Of a stretch of 64,000 nt of DNA, positions 51,555 to 60,498 are shown piece by piece. Positions within the stretch are counted from its first letter, which is position 1, and each line of letters opens with the position of its first letter. Where the stretch lies: positions 330,947 through 394,946 of the forward strand of contig NZ_VJVW01000001.1 of assembly GCF_009735585.1 (NCBI RefSeq), read 5' to 3'. The stretch is from Christiangramia aestuarii (lineage in GTDB: Bacteria; Bacteroidota; Bacteroidia; Flavobacteriales; Flavobacteriaceae). Made by a program: the position numbers and the translations under genes. The notes under the pieces are model-generated. The model made no database searches, was not told the origin of the DNA, and was given only the letters and a program-made list of their open reading frames with translations.

Positions 51555-52907
51555 TTATACAGACTTAATCTTCAATTCCTTTCTTTTTGGCTTTTCAGTG
51601 TTGACATTTAATGGCTCTCCGTAAAGATCGAAATCGGCGGCATCTGTGATCTTCACTTCGTAGTAATCACCGGTCTTTAGATATACCGAAGTTGCATCGA
51701 TCAGCACCTCGTTATCCACATCTGGAGAATCAAATTCGGTACGACCAATAAAATAATTACCTTCTTTTCTATCAATTACCACTTTAAAGGTCTCTCCTAT
51801 TTTCTGCTGGTTAAGCTCCCAGGAGATCTGTGACTGGATTTCCATGATTTCGTTGGCGCGCTCCTGCTTCACCTCCTGCGGAACATCATCTTCCAGGTTA
51901 TATGCGTGGGTATTCTCCTCGTGAGAATAGGTAAAACAGCCAAGACGCTCAAAACGCATCTCTTTAACCCATTCCTTTAATTCCTGAAAATGTTCTTCGG
52001 TCTCTCCTGGATAACCAACGATCAGGGTGGTCCTGATGGCCATTTCAGGCACTGTTTTCCTGAATTCCTTCAGAAGTTTGGTCGTTTTCTCGTGGGTGGT
52101 TCCACGACGCATGGATTTCAGAAGATCATCTGAAATATGCTGAAGCGGAATATCCAGGTAATTGCAAACCTTAGGCTCTCTTTTCATCACTTCCAACACA
52201 TCCATCGGGAAACCGGTCGGGAATGCATAATGCAGCCTGATCCACTCGATACCTTCAACCTTGACAAGGTTTTCAAGTAATTCGGCAAGATTACGTTTCT
52301 TATAGAGATCAAGACCATAATAAGTAAGGTCCTGGGCTATCAATATCAATTCTTTCACCCCGTTGGCGGCAAGCTTTTCAGCTTCGGTCACCAGGTTCTC
52401 GATTGGCGTCGATTTATGTCCACCACGCATTAAAGGGATCGCACAGAATGAGCATGGACGGTCACAACCTTCAGCGATCTTTAAATAAGCATAGTTTTTT
52501 GGAGTCGTGGTAAGACGCTCCCCGATAAGCTCATGCTTATAATCTGCTTCCAAAGCCGAAAGTAGTCCTGGAAGTTCAGTGGTACCAAAATACTGGTCTA
52601 CATCTGGGATCTCCTTTTGCAGGTCTGGCTTATATCGTTCGCTTAAACATCCGGTCACGAAGACCTTATCTACATCTCCCTGCTGTTTCTTCTCTACAAA
52701 TTCAAGAATCGTATTTACAGATTGCTCTTTTGCATTATCTATAAATCCGCAGGTATTTATCACTACGATATTCCCATCCTCTTCATGTACAACGTCCTTA
52801 TTATTGGCCTTCAACTGACCCATCAAAACCTCGGAGTCGTAAACGTTCTTACTACAGCCAAGGGTTACCACGTTGATCCTGTTCTTCTTTAGTGACTTCG
52901 TCCTCAT
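51555..52907 (-). CDS. rimO: Ribosomal protein uS12 methylthiotransferase
   Basis: The 450-residue radical-SAM enzyme adds a methylthio group to an aspartate of ribosomal protein S12. N-terminal UPF0004 domain with TLGCSKNVYDSEVL and NTCGF (cluster cysteines), radical-SAM motif GCDRPCSFCAIP and a C-terminal TRAM domain ending with basic residues (KPKRKELKIKSV). Length is typical. It has a clear promoter (TATCTTTGC, 52964-52971) and a leader of about 55 bases. Confidence 0.96.
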   Translation of the reverse strand: MRTKSLKKNRINVVTLGCSKNVYDSEVLMGQLKANNKDVVHEEDGNIVVINTCGFIDNAKEQSVNTILEFVEKKQQGDVDKVFVTGCLSERYKPDLQKEIPDVDQYFGTTELPGLLSALEADYKHELIGERLTTTPKNYAYLKIAEGCDRPCSFCAIPLMRGGHKSTPIENLVTEAEKLAANGVKELILIAQDLTYYGLDLYKKRNLAELLENLVKVEGIEWIRLHYAFPTGFPMDVLEVMKREPKVCNYLDIPLQHISDDLLKSMRRGTTHEKTTKLLKEFRKTVPEMAIRTTLIVGYPGETEEHFQELKEWVKEMRFERLGCFTYSHEENTHAYNLEDDVPQEVKQERANEIMEIQSQISWELNQQKIGETFKVVIDRKEGNYFIGRTEFDSPDVDNEVLIDATSVYLKTGDYYEVKITDAADFDLYGEPLNVNTEKPKRKELKIKSV

Positions 52908-52963
52908 ATAATTATCTGCTTTTTAGCCCTGAACTTTTCCGAAGGGAAAGTCCAAAGCGGGTG

Positions 52964-52998
52964 CAAAGATACAATCTAAAATTAGATATACCTGAAAG
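52964..52998 (-). promoter_or_regulatory. Promoter of rimO
   Basis: On the minus strand TATCTTTG is an exact -7 element followed by C, the commonest Bacteroidota context. A TTTC lies about 22 bases upstream as a -33 candidate. The leader to the ATG is about 50 bases. Confidence 0.52.
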
Positions 52999-53015
52999 TC
53001 TTTAACCTGAAGATA

Positions 53016-53300
53016 TTAAGAGAAATATTCGTGTAGTTGCAGCATCCATTCCTTTTCATAATATCTCACGATACTTATAAGAATGGCACCGGCAATAACA
53101 TAAGCCCAGTGATAGGAATTCCTCTTCACCATAAAACCTCCCACCACGGCGAAAACCAGGTATGGCAGCGAAAGGATAAGATTAGGAATTACCCATGCAC
53201 CCTGGAACATCGCGATCACCTTCATCACCACATAGAATATACTATAAAAGAAAATAATCTTGGAAATCAGGACGAGATATCTTTGGGAACTACTACTCAT
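53016..53300 (-). CDS. Small three-helix membrane protein
   Basis: A 94-residue membrane protein of unknown family. Three helices are visible: about 9-29, 35-53 and 58-79, with a short basic loop KRNSYHWAY and a soluble tail (YYEKEWMLQLHEYFS). The ATG at 53300 gives an eight-base overlap with the amidase stop, which argues for translational coupling. A longer frame from 53342 would overlap the amidase by 50 bases and is less likely. Confidence 0.6.
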   Translation of the reverse strand: MSSSSQRYLVLISKIIFFYSIFYVVMKVIAMFQGAWVIPNLILSLPYLVFAVVGGFMVKRNSYHWAYVIAGAILISIVRYYEKEWMLQLHEYFS

Positions 53301-54927
53301 TATAATTTTCGGGAGTTTTTCTTCTTTTGGTATTCTTTTCAAAAATATAGGCGAACTGCAGGAGCTGTTCTTCAGTAAATGGCTTACCGATCATGGTGAG
53401 TCCCATAGGCCGGTTTTCCCTGGTATAACCCATAGGAACCGTAATGGCGGGATATTTAGCCACAGCGGCATAACCTGCATGATAGTTATTGATAGATAGA
53501 ATCGCGTCCAACTTATGTTCCTGCATTGGTTTTTCCAGGAACCTGGTACCGTTGATCTTCAGCGTATCCTTGATAGCGGCAAATTCTTTACTGGAAGCCG
53601 AATCCTTTACGATTCCGTAGAAAAGGGCTTGCCCGTAGGGAGACCTGTTTAGCGAATCCTGGTTATTATAAGCTATGACATCCTGCACAGAGTTATAGGG
53701 AACCTCCCCTCCGTAATTCTTTAAATATGCCGGCAGATCCTGTTTCATATCGAGGTTCAGCAACCTGATAAAATTGGGAAGGTCTATTTCCTCTGCTTCA
53801 TATTCCACGATCTCGGCTCCGGCTTTTTTAAGGTCGTTAACAGCCCTAACATAAAGGCTATCCTCCATCAAAGATCTTATCGCGCCGAAACGTTTGCCTT
53901 TTAAACTAGCTTTCTCCAGGCCATCAATATAATTCCCTGTTGGTTGAACGGCTTTTGCTGAAGCCGGATCTTTATCGTCCACACCCGTCATCGCATCCAG
54001 AAGAATTGCGTTATCTATAACCGTCCTAGTGATGGGTCCGGGTGTATCCAGCGTACTGGAAATTGGAACTATCCCTCCGCGGCTTAAAAGACCTATACTA
54101 GGTTTTAATCCCACTACAGAATTGGCGCTGGAAGGTGACAGAATTGAACCTGAAGTTTCAGAGCCTACTGCAACCGGTGCTAAATTAGCCGCCACGGCCA
54201 CTCCGCTTCCCGAACTCGACCCACCCGTATCATGGATCTTTCTTCCGTAAGGATTGAGGGTTTGGCCTCCTACTGTAGAAAACCCATTAGGGCAGCCCTG
54301 GCAGAAAAAGTTCGCCCATTCACTTAAATTGGCCTTTCCTAAGATCAAGGCCCCATTTTCCTTAAGTCGCTGTACGATGAAGGCATCCTGGGTCTGGTTA
54401 TCCTGCAAGGCATGGGAGCCTGCGGTGGTCGGCATCGCTGCCGTATTTATATTATCCTTCAAAAGGACCGGGATCCCAAATATAGGATGCTGGGCTTCAG
54501 AACCATTTATCTGACTGTCCTTTGCCCTGGCCTCTTCAATTAAATTGGGATTAAGAGAAATTACAGAATTTAAGGAAAGTTCGTTCTCGCGATCGTATTC
54601 CCTGATCCTGGTAAGATAGAACATCGCCAGTTCTTCATAGGTAAGTTTTCCGGAAGCTATCGCCTGCTGTATCTCTGGGATAGATCGTTCAAAAACAAGG
54701 GCTTTTACTTCTTCATAAACCTCAGTTGAAAATTCTGAAAGATCTGCCTCGAATGGCTGCCAAAGACTATCATTGTTGATGATCTTTGAATCGACCTGCC
54801 TGAACTCCATCTCTTCCACGTTGGTGGAATCGGCAGTAGTTTCGGCAATTTCAGAAGTTTTTTCGGTTTGATCGTTCTTACAAGCCAGGATGCTGGCTGC
54901 AGCGAACAGTAGTAAAAGCTTACGCAT
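53293..54927 (-). CDS. Amidase-signature lipoprotein
   Basis: A 544-residue lipoprotein (lipobox ILAC, Cys16) with an amidase-signature domain. The catalytic triad is readable: Lys in GIPVLLKDNINT, cis-Ser in GGSSSGSGVAVAANL and Ser in GSETSGSILSPSS. Such enzymes cleave amide bonds in peptides, fatty amides or peptidoglycan-derived molecules; here export to the envelope points to a periplasmic substrate. It begins four bases after the ftsY stop, so it belongs to the ftsY transcript. The 94-residue membrane protein overlaps its end. Confidence 0.93.
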   Translation of the reverse strand: MRKLLLLFAAASILACKNDQTEKTSEIAETTADSTNVEEMEFRQVDSKIINNDSLWQPFEADLSEFSTEVYEEVKALVFERSIPEIQQAIASGKLTYEELAMFYLTRIREYDRENELSLNSVISLNPNLIEEARAKDSQINGSEAQHPIFGIPVLLKDNINTAAMPTTAGSHALQDNQTQDAFIVQRLKENGALILGKANLSEWANFFCQGCPNGFSTVGGQTLNPYGRKIHDTGGSSSGSGVAVAANLAPVAVGSETSGSILSPSSANSVVGLKPSIGLLSRGGIVPISSTLDTPGPITRTVIDNAILLDAMTGVDDKDPASAKAVQPTGNYIDGLEKASLKGKRFGAIRSLMEDSLYVRAVNDLKKAGAEIVEYEAEEIDLPNFIRLLNLDMKQDLPAYLKNYGGEVPYNSVQDVIAYNNQDSLNRSPYGQALFYGIVKDSASSKEFAAIKDTLKINGTRFLEKPMQEHKLDAILSINNYHAGYAAVAKYPAITVPMGYTRENRPMGLTMIGKPFTEEQLLQFAYIFEKNTKRRKTPENYNE

Positions 54928-54931
54928 AGGT

Positions 54932-55885
54932 TTATTTAAAGAATGAGTCTACAAATTCGTATTTATTGAATACCTGCAGATCCTCAACTCCTTCTCCTAC
55001 ACCAATATATTTTACAGGGATCTTGAACTGGTCGCTAATGCCGATCACTACACCTCCTTTAGCGGTACCGTCCAGTTTGGTCACAGCCAGCGAGGTCACC
55101 TCGGTAGCGGCTGTAAACTGCTTGGCCTGCTCAAAAGCATTTTGCCCGGTAGAACCATCGAGCACCAGCAAAACCTCGTGAGGAGCTTCCGGAATGGTCT
55201 TTTGCATTACTCGCTTCACCTTGGAAAGTTCCTTCATCAGGTTCACTTTATTATGCAAACGCCCGGCAGTATCTATCAACACTACATCGGCATCCATTTT
55301 AACTGCACTTTGTACCGTATCAAAAGCTACGGAAGCAGGATCGCTCCCCATCTTTTGCTTGATTATGGGAACATCTGTCCTGTCTGCCCAGATCTGAAGC
55401 TGGTCTATTGCAGCAGCTCTAAAGGTATCTGCGGCTCCAAGAACCACCTTTTGCCCCTTGCTTTTAAACTGATGGGCCAGTTTCCCGATGGTGGTTGTTT
55501 TTCCAACACCATTCACACCTACCACCATGATCACATAGGGCTTGGTCTTCTCAGGAACATGTATCTCAGATTCTTCACCCGTATTGGTTTCTGAAAGCAA
55601 TGCCGCGATCTCTTCGCGAAGTATCTTGTTCAGCTCGTCGGTTCCTAGATATTTATCCCGGGCCACACGTTCTTCTATTCTATTGATCACTTTTATGGTG
55701 GTGGCTACTCCAACATCACTGCTAATAAGCACGTCTTCCAGATCATCAAGGACCTCATCGTCTACCTTGGATTTTCCGGCAACCGCCTTACTCATTTTAT
55801 CAAAAAAACTGGTCTTGGATTTTTCAAGTCCCTTGTCCAGGTTTTCCTTTTTCTCTTTAGAAAATATCTTTTTAAATAAACTCAT
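54932..55885 (-). CDS. ftsY: Signal-recognition-particle receptor
   Basis: The 317-residue SRP receptor GTPase. NG domain with GVNGVGKTTTIGKLA (G1), AADTFRAAAIDQL, DTAGRLHNK (G3) and TKLDGTAKGG (G4/closing loop). The N-terminal extension is short and lacks the long acidic A-domain of E. coli, which is common outside the proteobacteria. It delivers ribosomes to SecYEG and YidC (also in this window). The gene follows rpmB-rpmG-DUF4295, an order typical of Bacteroidota. Confidence 0.97.
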   Translation of the reverse strand: MSLFKKIFSKEKKENLDKGLEKSKTSFFDKMSKAVAGKSKVDDEVLDDLEDVLISSDVGVATTIKVINRIEERVARDKYLGTDELNKILREEIAALLSETNTGEESEIHVPEKTKPYVIMVVGVNGVGKTTTIGKLAHQFKSKGQKVVLGAADTFRAAAIDQLQIWADRTDVPIIKQKMGSDPASVAFDTVQSAVKMDADVVLIDTAGRLHNKVNLMKELSKVKRVMQKTIPEAPHEVLLVLDGSTGQNAFEQAKQFTAATEVTSLAVTKLDGTAKGGVVIGISDQFKIPVKYIGVGEGVEDLQVFNKYEFVDSFFK

Positions 55886-55961
55886 TGTATTTGGCAGGTT
55901 TAAAAAACAAAAGAAGGTTCAAAACCCCCTCATTTTGCGGCAATAAATATACGTAAAAAAG

Positions 55962-55998
55962 AAAAAGCCGTCCAGAATAAATCCAGGACGGCTTTTTA
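55962..55998 (-). terminator. Terminator between DUF4295 and ftsY
   Basis: AAAAAGCCGTCC and GGACGGCTTTTT form a perfect 12-base stem around an AT-rich loop, with T tracts on the minus strand. It lies about 30 bases after the DUF4295 stop and 75 before ftsY, so ftsY needs read-through or its own promoter. Confidence 0.88.
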
Positions 55999-56028
55999 AG
56001 ATTATTTAAAATCGTTTGTGAACGATCC

Positions 56029-56178
56029 TTACTTTTTCAAAAAGTCGTTTACGTCTTCCGGAGCCATGATTTGTTCTACAAATGTATAGGCACCGGTCTT
56101 CTCAGATTTAACCATTTTTATCGCTTTGGTTAATCTTTTAGATCCTGTTTGAATAGATGCTACTGATTTCTTTGCCAT
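56029..56178 (-). CDS. DUF4295 small basic protein
   Basis: A 49-residue basic protein: MAKKSVASIQTGSKRLTKAI, then KMVKSEKTGAYTFVEQIMAP and EDVNDFLKK. It is DUF4295, a Bacteroidota family that always follows rpmG. Its size, charge and location between ribosomal genes point to a ribosomal protein; I recall that a new large-subunit protein (bL38) was described from the Flavobacterium johnsoniae ribosome and may be this family, but I cannot confirm the identity. It starts seven bases after the rpmG stop. Confidence 0.88.
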   Translation of the reverse strand: MAKKSVASIQTGSKRLTKAIKMVKSEKTGAYTFVEQIMAPEDVNDFLKK

Positions 56179-56185
56179 GACTCAA

Positions 56186-56368
56186 TTATTTTATTTCTTT
56201 ATGAACCGTCATTTTCTTAAGAATAGGGTTGAATTTTTTCAACTCCATTCTATCCGGTGTATTCTTCTTATTTTTTGTAGTAATATATCTTGAAGTACCT
56301 GGTTGTCCAGTCGCTTTGTGCTCTGTACATTCTAGAATTACCTGAACTCTGTTACCTTTCTTTGCCAT
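56186..56368 (-). CDS. rpmG: Ribosomal protein bL33
   Basis: The 60-residue large-subunit protein bL33. The core [20 protein letters not shown] is typical. Only one of the four zinc cysteines remains (LECTEHK), with the others replaced, so it is the zinc-free (C-minus) type. It is encoded between rpmB (29 bases upstream) and DUF4295. Confidence 0.97.
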   Translation of the reverse strand: MAKKGNRVQVILECTEHKATGQPGTSRYITTKNKKNTPDRMELKKFNPILKKMTVHKEIK

Positions 56369-56397
56369 TGTGAAATATTTTTAGGTGCCGCTTAGGA

Positions 56398-56637
56398 TTA
56401 TTTCTGAAGAAATCCTTTTGCTCTAGCTTCCTTAATTACGGCAGAAATGCCTTTTTTATTGATATCTTTTAATGCAGAAGTACTCACTTTTAGGGTGATC
56501 CATCTGTCTTCTTCAGGAATAAAGAAACGTTTCTTTACTAAGTTAGCGTTAAATTTACGCTTTGTCTTATTCATGGCGTGAGAAACATTATTCCCAACCA
56601 TAGCTCTTTTCCCGGTAAGTTCACAAACTCTTGACAT
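56398..56637 (-). CDS. rpmB: Ribosomal protein bL28
   Basis: The 79-residue large-subunit protein bL28. MSRVCELTGKRAMVGNNVSH and the KTKRKFNANLVKKRFF stretch are family marks; it has a single Cys, so it is the zinc-free form. It is the first gene of rpmB-rpmG-DUF4295 with a promoter of TTG-N20-TTAATTTG at 56674-56704. Confidence 0.97.
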   Translation of the reverse strand: MSRVCELTGKRAMVGNNVSHAMNKTKRKFNANLVKKRFFIPEEDRWITLKVSTSALKDINKKGISAVIKEARAKGFLQK

Positions 56638-56673
56638 TGCTCTATACTTTTCTCGTTATTTCAAAACAGGCTG

Positions 56674-56704
56674 CAAATTAACGATTTTTTTACCTAACAG
56701 ACAA
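56674..56704 (-). promoter_or_regulatory. Promoter of rpmB-rpmG-DUF4295
   Basis: On the minus strand TTG at 56704-56702 and TTAATTTG at 56681-56674 are 20 bases apart; the -7 box differs from TAnnTTTG at one position and is followed by C. The leader to rpmB is about 33 bases. The 11-mer TTTGCAGCCTG next to the box occurs again about 130 bases upstream (near 56780). Confidence 0.52.
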
Positions 56705-56865
56705 CTAATTCAAAAAAAATATTTTGGTCTTGAAATTAATAAGTTGCCCTGGCGTTCAACTCCCATCCCAACGCTGTTCAGGCTGCAAAAATAGGATTTT
56801 TTAAGCATACAAATCAAGCTGAAAGAAATCAATTTTCAGAAAAGTTTTTGGCAAGAGGTTCAAGA

Positions 56866-58125
56866 TCAATGATCTTCCCCGAATTTCAGGATGGCATTCT
56901 GCACTAATTCCATAGCCTTGTTCACTGCTTTCCCAATCACCTTTTCGCGGTGATTGCCAAAATTGAACTTATGCGAATTAACTCCCGTCGGAGTGGCAAT
57001 TCCTATAAAAACCGTTCCCAGTTCTGCATCACTATCTCCCTTTGCTGGCCCGGCATTTCCCGTGGTAGAGATAGCGAAATCGGTATACAATCGCTGCTGT
57101 GCTCCTCTTGCCATGGCTTCGGCAACCTCAGCACTCACGACCGACTTTTCTGAAATAATTTCTTCAGGCACTCCTAAAAGGTCCACTTTGACCTGGGTCG
57201 CATAGCAAACCACGCTGCCCTTAAAACTTAGGGAAGATCCGGGAGCGGTGGTAAATTTTGCTGCCAGCCTTCCGCCGGTACAGCTTTCAGCAGTGGAGAG
57301 CGTCCAGCCTTTTTCAGCAAGCATCCTTCCTATAATCACTTCTATGGAATCATCATCTTCGTAGCCGTAAATGATATCACCAATGATCTTATGCAGACCA
57401 GTGATCTGGGCATCGATCTTATTTCTTAGTTCTTCTTCATTTTGTCCGCGGGCTGAAAGTCTCAGTCTAACCCTTCCCAAATTGGGGAGGTAAGCCAGCT
57501 TGATATCTGCCGGAAGATTGTCTTCCCAGCTCTCTATCTTTTCAGCAATGGCACTTTCCCCAAGGCCGTAAGTAATAACGGTTTTGTGAAGGATCACCGG
57601 CCTGGAAAAACTTTTGATCAATCTCGGGATGATCTCACGCTCCATTAAGCCGCGCATTTCATAGGGAACTCCAGGCATAGATACAAAGACCTTCCCATCC
57701 TGTTCAAACCACATTCCGGGAGCTGTACCGTACTCATTATGCAGGGCGATGGCTTTTGAAGGCAATAAAGCCTGGTCGCGGTTGAGATCAGAAATCGGGG
57801 TCTCGATGTATTTTTCGAAAAGCTCTTCGATATGTTTTAAAACCTTTTCATTACGAACCAGTTTATCATCAAAGAACTCACAAAGACATTTCTTGGTGAT
57901 ATCATCCTTGGTAGGCCCCAGGCCTCCGGTTATTATAATGATATCAGCTCTTTCTGAAGCTTCTTTTAAGGTTTGCAGGATATGCCCACGCTCGTCCTCG
58001 ATAGAGGTGATCTGGTGAACACTCACCCCAATCTTGTTAAGCTCCTTGGAAATATAGGCTGAATTGGTATCTACGATCTGGCCTATCAGGATCTCATCCC
58101 CTATCGTTACGATCTCTGCCCTCAT
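56866..58125 (-). CDS. cinA: CinA-family nicotinamide-nucleotide amidohydrolase / competence-damage protein
   Basis: A 419-residue two-domain protein. The N-terminal COG1058 domain (1-170) with [14 protein letters not shown] is the pyrophosphatase part; the C-terminal PncC domain has [22 protein letters not shown] and hydrolyses nicotinamide mononucleotide in NAD salvage. It overlaps the Hpt gene by four bases (ATGA), so it is coupled to it. It is the last gene of exonuclease-FAH-Hpt-cinA. Confidence 0.95.
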   Translation of the reverse strand: MRAEIVTIGDEILIGQIVDTNSAYISKELNKIGVSVHQITSIEDERGHILQTLKEASERADIIIITGGLGPTKDDITKKCLCEFFDDKLVRNEKVLKHIEELFEKYIETPISDLNRDQALLPSKAIALHNEYGTAPGMWFEQDGKVFVSMPGVPYEMRGLMEREIIPRLIKSFSRPVILHKTVITYGLGESAIAEKIESWEDNLPADIKLAYLPNLGRVRLRLSARGQNEEELRNKIDAQITGLHKIIGDIIYGYEDDDSIEVIIGRMLAEKGWTLSTAESCTGGRLAAKFTTAPGSSLSFKGSVVCYATQVKVDLLGVPEEIISEKSVVSAEVAEAMARGAQQRLYTDFAISTTGNAGPAKGDSDAELGTVFIGIATPTGVNSHKFNFGNHREKVIGKAVNKAMELVQNAILKFGEDH

Positions 58126-58463
58126 GCCAGTTGAAAATCTCTTCTAAGAGCACTGGCCGCCACATCTACTTTTCTTGTGATCGTCTCAGCCGCCTCAGGC
58201 ACCTCATCCTTTCTTTTCCCTTGTTTGGACCAGGCTTCTATAATGAGGATCTGATCCATAAGATTTAGGCCAAAAAGCTGAAGATTGGGTTTCATCTTAT
58301 GTGCATATTGATATGCCAGTGAGGGATTATCATTGCTGATAGCCTCATTCATCGCAGCAACATCTGGTGGTATTTCTTCCAGAAAGGTCTGTACTACCAC
58401 GAGCATGAATTCCTCATCCCCGCCGGCCATTTCTTTTACATCATCAAGATTGTAGCTGCTCAT
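58122..58463 (-). CDS. Histidine-phosphotransfer (Hpt) domain protein
   Basis: A 113-residue single Hpt domain. The phospho-acceptor is His55 in [16 protein letters not shown]. It is helical and soluble and should pass phosphate from a hybrid kinase to a response regulator encoded elsewhere; none lies in this window. It is eight bases after the FAH gene and its stop overlaps cinA by four bases, an odd neighbourhood for a signalling protein. Confidence 0.9.
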   Translation of the reverse strand: MSSYNLDDVKEMAGGDEEFMLVVVQTFLEEIPPDVAAMNEAISNDNPSLAYQYAHKMKPNLQLFGLNLMDQILIIEAWSKQGKRKDEVPEAAETITRKVDVAASALRRDFQLA

Positions 58464-58471
58464 TAGGTTGG

Positions 58472-59086
58472 TTATTTTACTTTTATAGAAAAGATTTTAT
58501 TTTCTTCCAGGAATCCTTCCAGCCGGTCCTCAGGCTGCACTTTACCTACTCCGGCAGGTGTTCCTGTAAATATGATATCACCTATCTTCAGGGTGAAATA
58601 GGTCGAAATATAAGCAATTAATTCATCAATTTTCCAAAGCATATGCGAGGTATTGGCCTGCTGTACGGTCTCCCCGTTTTTCTTCAGACTGAAGTTAAGA
58701 TCGTCTACGCTTTCAAAATTTTTCTTGTCTAGCCATTTATATCCAACTACCGCAGCTCCGTCAAATGCCTTGGCCTTCTCCCAGGGCAGGCCTTTGTCTT
58801 TTAATTTCTGCTGAAGATCCCTCGCCGTAAAGTCTATTCCGAGCCCGATCTCATCATAATATTTGTGAGAAAATTTCGGTTGAATATGTTTCCCTATCTT
58901 TTTGATCTTTACCAGAACCTCAACTTCATAATGTATATCATCCGAAAAATCCGGGATGAAAAAAGGTTGTTTTTTCAGCAATATCGAAGTATCCGGCTTC
59001 TGAAACAATACCGGTTCCTCGGGCTTCTCGTTCTTTAATTCGGCAATATGCTCGGTGTAATTCCTACCTACGCAAATTATCTTCAT
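58472..59086 (-). CDS. Fumarylacetoacetate-hydrolase family protein
   Basis: A 204-residue enzyme of the FAH/YcgM fold, which hydrolyses or decarboxylates beta-diketo acids such as acylpyruvates or oxaloacetate with a divalent metal. Marks are CVGRNYTEHIAEL, HYEVEVLVKI (metal Glu pair), LGIDFTARDLQ and GDIIFTGTPAGVG. Its ATG shares an A with the exonuclease stop (TAATG). Length is the short bacterial form. Confidence 0.93.
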   Translation of the reverse strand: MKIICVGRNYTEHIAELKNEKPEEPVLFQKPDTSILLKKQPFFIPDFSDDIHYEVEVLVKIKKIGKHIQPKFSHKYYDEIGLGIDFTARDLQQKLKDKGLPWEKAKAFDGAAVVGYKWLDKKNFESVDDLNFSLKKNGETVQQANTSHMLWKIDELIAYISTYFTLKIGDIIFTGTPAGVGKVQPEDRLEGFLEENKIFSIKVK

Positions 59087-59871
59087 TAACTAAGCTTATT
59101 ATTGAGTTTACGCAGTTTGATCGCGGTAAGTACTTTTTTGGTATATAAGGGAAAATCGGCATTCTGTATCCACCCGAAATAGCCAGGCTCCTCTTCCAAC
59201 ACTTTTTCTACATGCTTGCCTTTATATTTTCCGAAGGCGAAAACCTCTTTTCCTTTTTTGTCGAAACTGATGAATCCAGCAAAATCAGCAAACTTTTTAC
59301 GAGAACTGAAGTCTGCCAGCCATTTCATATCGTTTTCAAGGTCTTCGTATTTGTCCAGCTGTGATTTCAGCACCTCGTAAGTAGCTTCTGTATCGGCTTC
59401 GGCACCGTGAGCTCCTTCCAGCTCTTTTCCGCAGTAAAATAGGTAGGCGGCAGAAAGGGTTCGCTGTTCTTTTTTATGAAAAATGGTCTGCACATCTACA
59501 GCTACCACATTCTTCATTTCAAAATCGATCCCGGCCCTCAGTAATTCTTCTACAAGTAAGGGGATATCAAAGCGGTTAGAATTATACCCTCCCAGGTCGC
59601 AGCCCTTGATCAGATCATGAATTTTAGAGGCCAGTTCCTTGAAAGTAGGCTCGTTAGCCACCTTTTCATTAGAAATTCCGTGAATGGCCACTACTTCTGC
59701 TGGAATATCCCTTTCCGGGTTTACCAGCCAGGTATGACTTTCCTTATTGCCGTTGGGGTATACTTTCAGGATGGCGATCTCCACGATCCTGTCTTTGGAA
59801 ATATTGGTGCCTGTGGTCTCCAGGTCAAAAAAACAGATAGGTTTGGTAAGCTTCAGGTCCATGCTTTTCAT
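59086..59871 (-). CDS. 3'-5' exonuclease of the DnaQ (DEDDh) type
   Basis: A 261-residue exonuclease. The DEDDh residues are visible: Asp and Glu in CFFDLETTGTN, Asp in GYNSNRFDIPLL, and H-x4-D in HGAEADTEATYEV. The C-terminal part (about 195-255) with FAFGKYKGKHVEKVLEEEPGYFGWI is a DUF3820-like module, the same domain as the small protein at 25832-26074. It may act in DNA repair or RNA turnover. A -7 box TATATTTG lies at 59883-59890. It heads the FAH-Hpt-cinA operon. Confidence 0.93.
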   Translation of the reverse strand: MKSMDLKLTKPICFFDLETTGTNISKDRIVEIAILKVYPNGNKESHTWLVNPERDIPAEVVAIHGISNEKVANEPTFKELASKIHDLIKGCDLGGYNSNRFDIPLLVEELLRAGIDFEMKNVVAVDVQTIFHKKEQRTLSAAYLFYCGKELEGAHGAEADTEATYEVLKSQLDKYEDLENDMKWLADFSSRKKFADFAGFISFDKKGKEVFAFGKYKGKHVEKVLEEEPGYFGWIQNADFPLYTKKVLTAIKLRKLNNKLS

Positions 59872-59882
59872 TTAATTCTGAA

Positions 59883-59890
59883 CAAATATA
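59883..59890 (-). promoter_or_regulatory. -7 box of the exonuclease-FAH-Hpt-cinA operon
   Basis: TATATTTG on the minus strand is an exact -7 element 12 bases before the first ATG; a later ATG three codons in would give a longer leader. No clear -33 TTG was found. Confidence 0.42.
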
Positions 59891-60013
59891 CTATAATTCT
59901 ATGCTTGCACCGGGCAGGTATCCGGGCAAATTGCACATAGATTTTATACTTAAACGACTTGGAATTTAAGCCAGTATTAACTTGATGCGATTTTTCCTAT
60001 ATTTAAAGTATCA

Positions 60014-60448
60014 TTGAATTTTCACGAAGTGTACAAGTATATCTCTTATATGAGCCGGCAGTCGCACATCATGTCTGAAGCAGGCCTTGAAAAGCTTTTA
60101 GAAAACTGCCGGATAAATAATTCTGCCATGGGGATCACCGGTCTGCTGGTGTCCTACCAGGGTATTTTCATTCAATACATCGAGGGGGCACCTGGCTTGA
60201 TAGATGAACTATTCCAGAAGATCAAGAAAGACGCCAGGCATCATAGCGTTGTCGAGCTAGATTCCGGACTGCAACAGGACAGGCAGTTTTCCAACTGGTC
60301 TATGGCTTTCAGACAACTGGATCATAAAAAAGCCGAAAAGATACTTGGCTACAGGGATTTTGACAAAAATGAAGTTTTTAAGGGCCGCCGTGAATATGAT
60401 AATCATCATGCTACCCGCCTGCTGAACTCATTTGTAAATAACCTATAA
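60014..60448 (+). CDS. Stand-alone BLUF blue-light sensor
   Basis: A 144-residue single BLUF domain, a flavin-binding blue-light receptor. Key positions are conserved: Tyr12 (YISYMS), Asn36 (INNSAMGITG), Gln54 (FIQYIEG) and Trp95-x-Met97 (FSNWSMAF). The Tyr-Gln-flavin network needed for the light response is therefore present. Beyond the domain is a helical tail (about 100-144) for partner binding. The start is a TTG at 60014; a GTG at 60029, giving MYKYISYMS, would match BLUF starts even better. It is divergent from the exonuclease operon; the partner is unknown. Confidence 0.92.
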   Translation: MNFHEVYKYISYMSRQSHIMSEAGLEKLLENCRINNSAMGITGLLVSYQGIFIQYIEGAPGLIDELFQKIKKDARHHSVVELDSGLQQDRQFSNWSMAFRQLDHKKAEKILGYRDFDKNEVFKGRREYDNHHATRLLNSFVNNL

Positions 60449-60450
60449 AA

Positions 60451-60478
60451 AAAGCCGTGACATTTATCACGGCTTTTG
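60451..60478. terminator. Bidirectional terminator between BLUF and E2 genes
   Basis: AAAGCCGTGA and TCACGGCTTT form a perfect stem around CATTTA, with A and T tracts on both sides. Confidence 0.9.
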
Positions 60479-60498
60479 AAATCATCTTTCTTTTAGAA

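Noticed and set aside
56674-56790. Repeated TTTGCAGCCTG as a regulatory pair
   Set aside because: The 11-mer occurs twice near the rpmB promoter (near 56670 and 56780) but without symmetry or a plausible factor; it could be chance.
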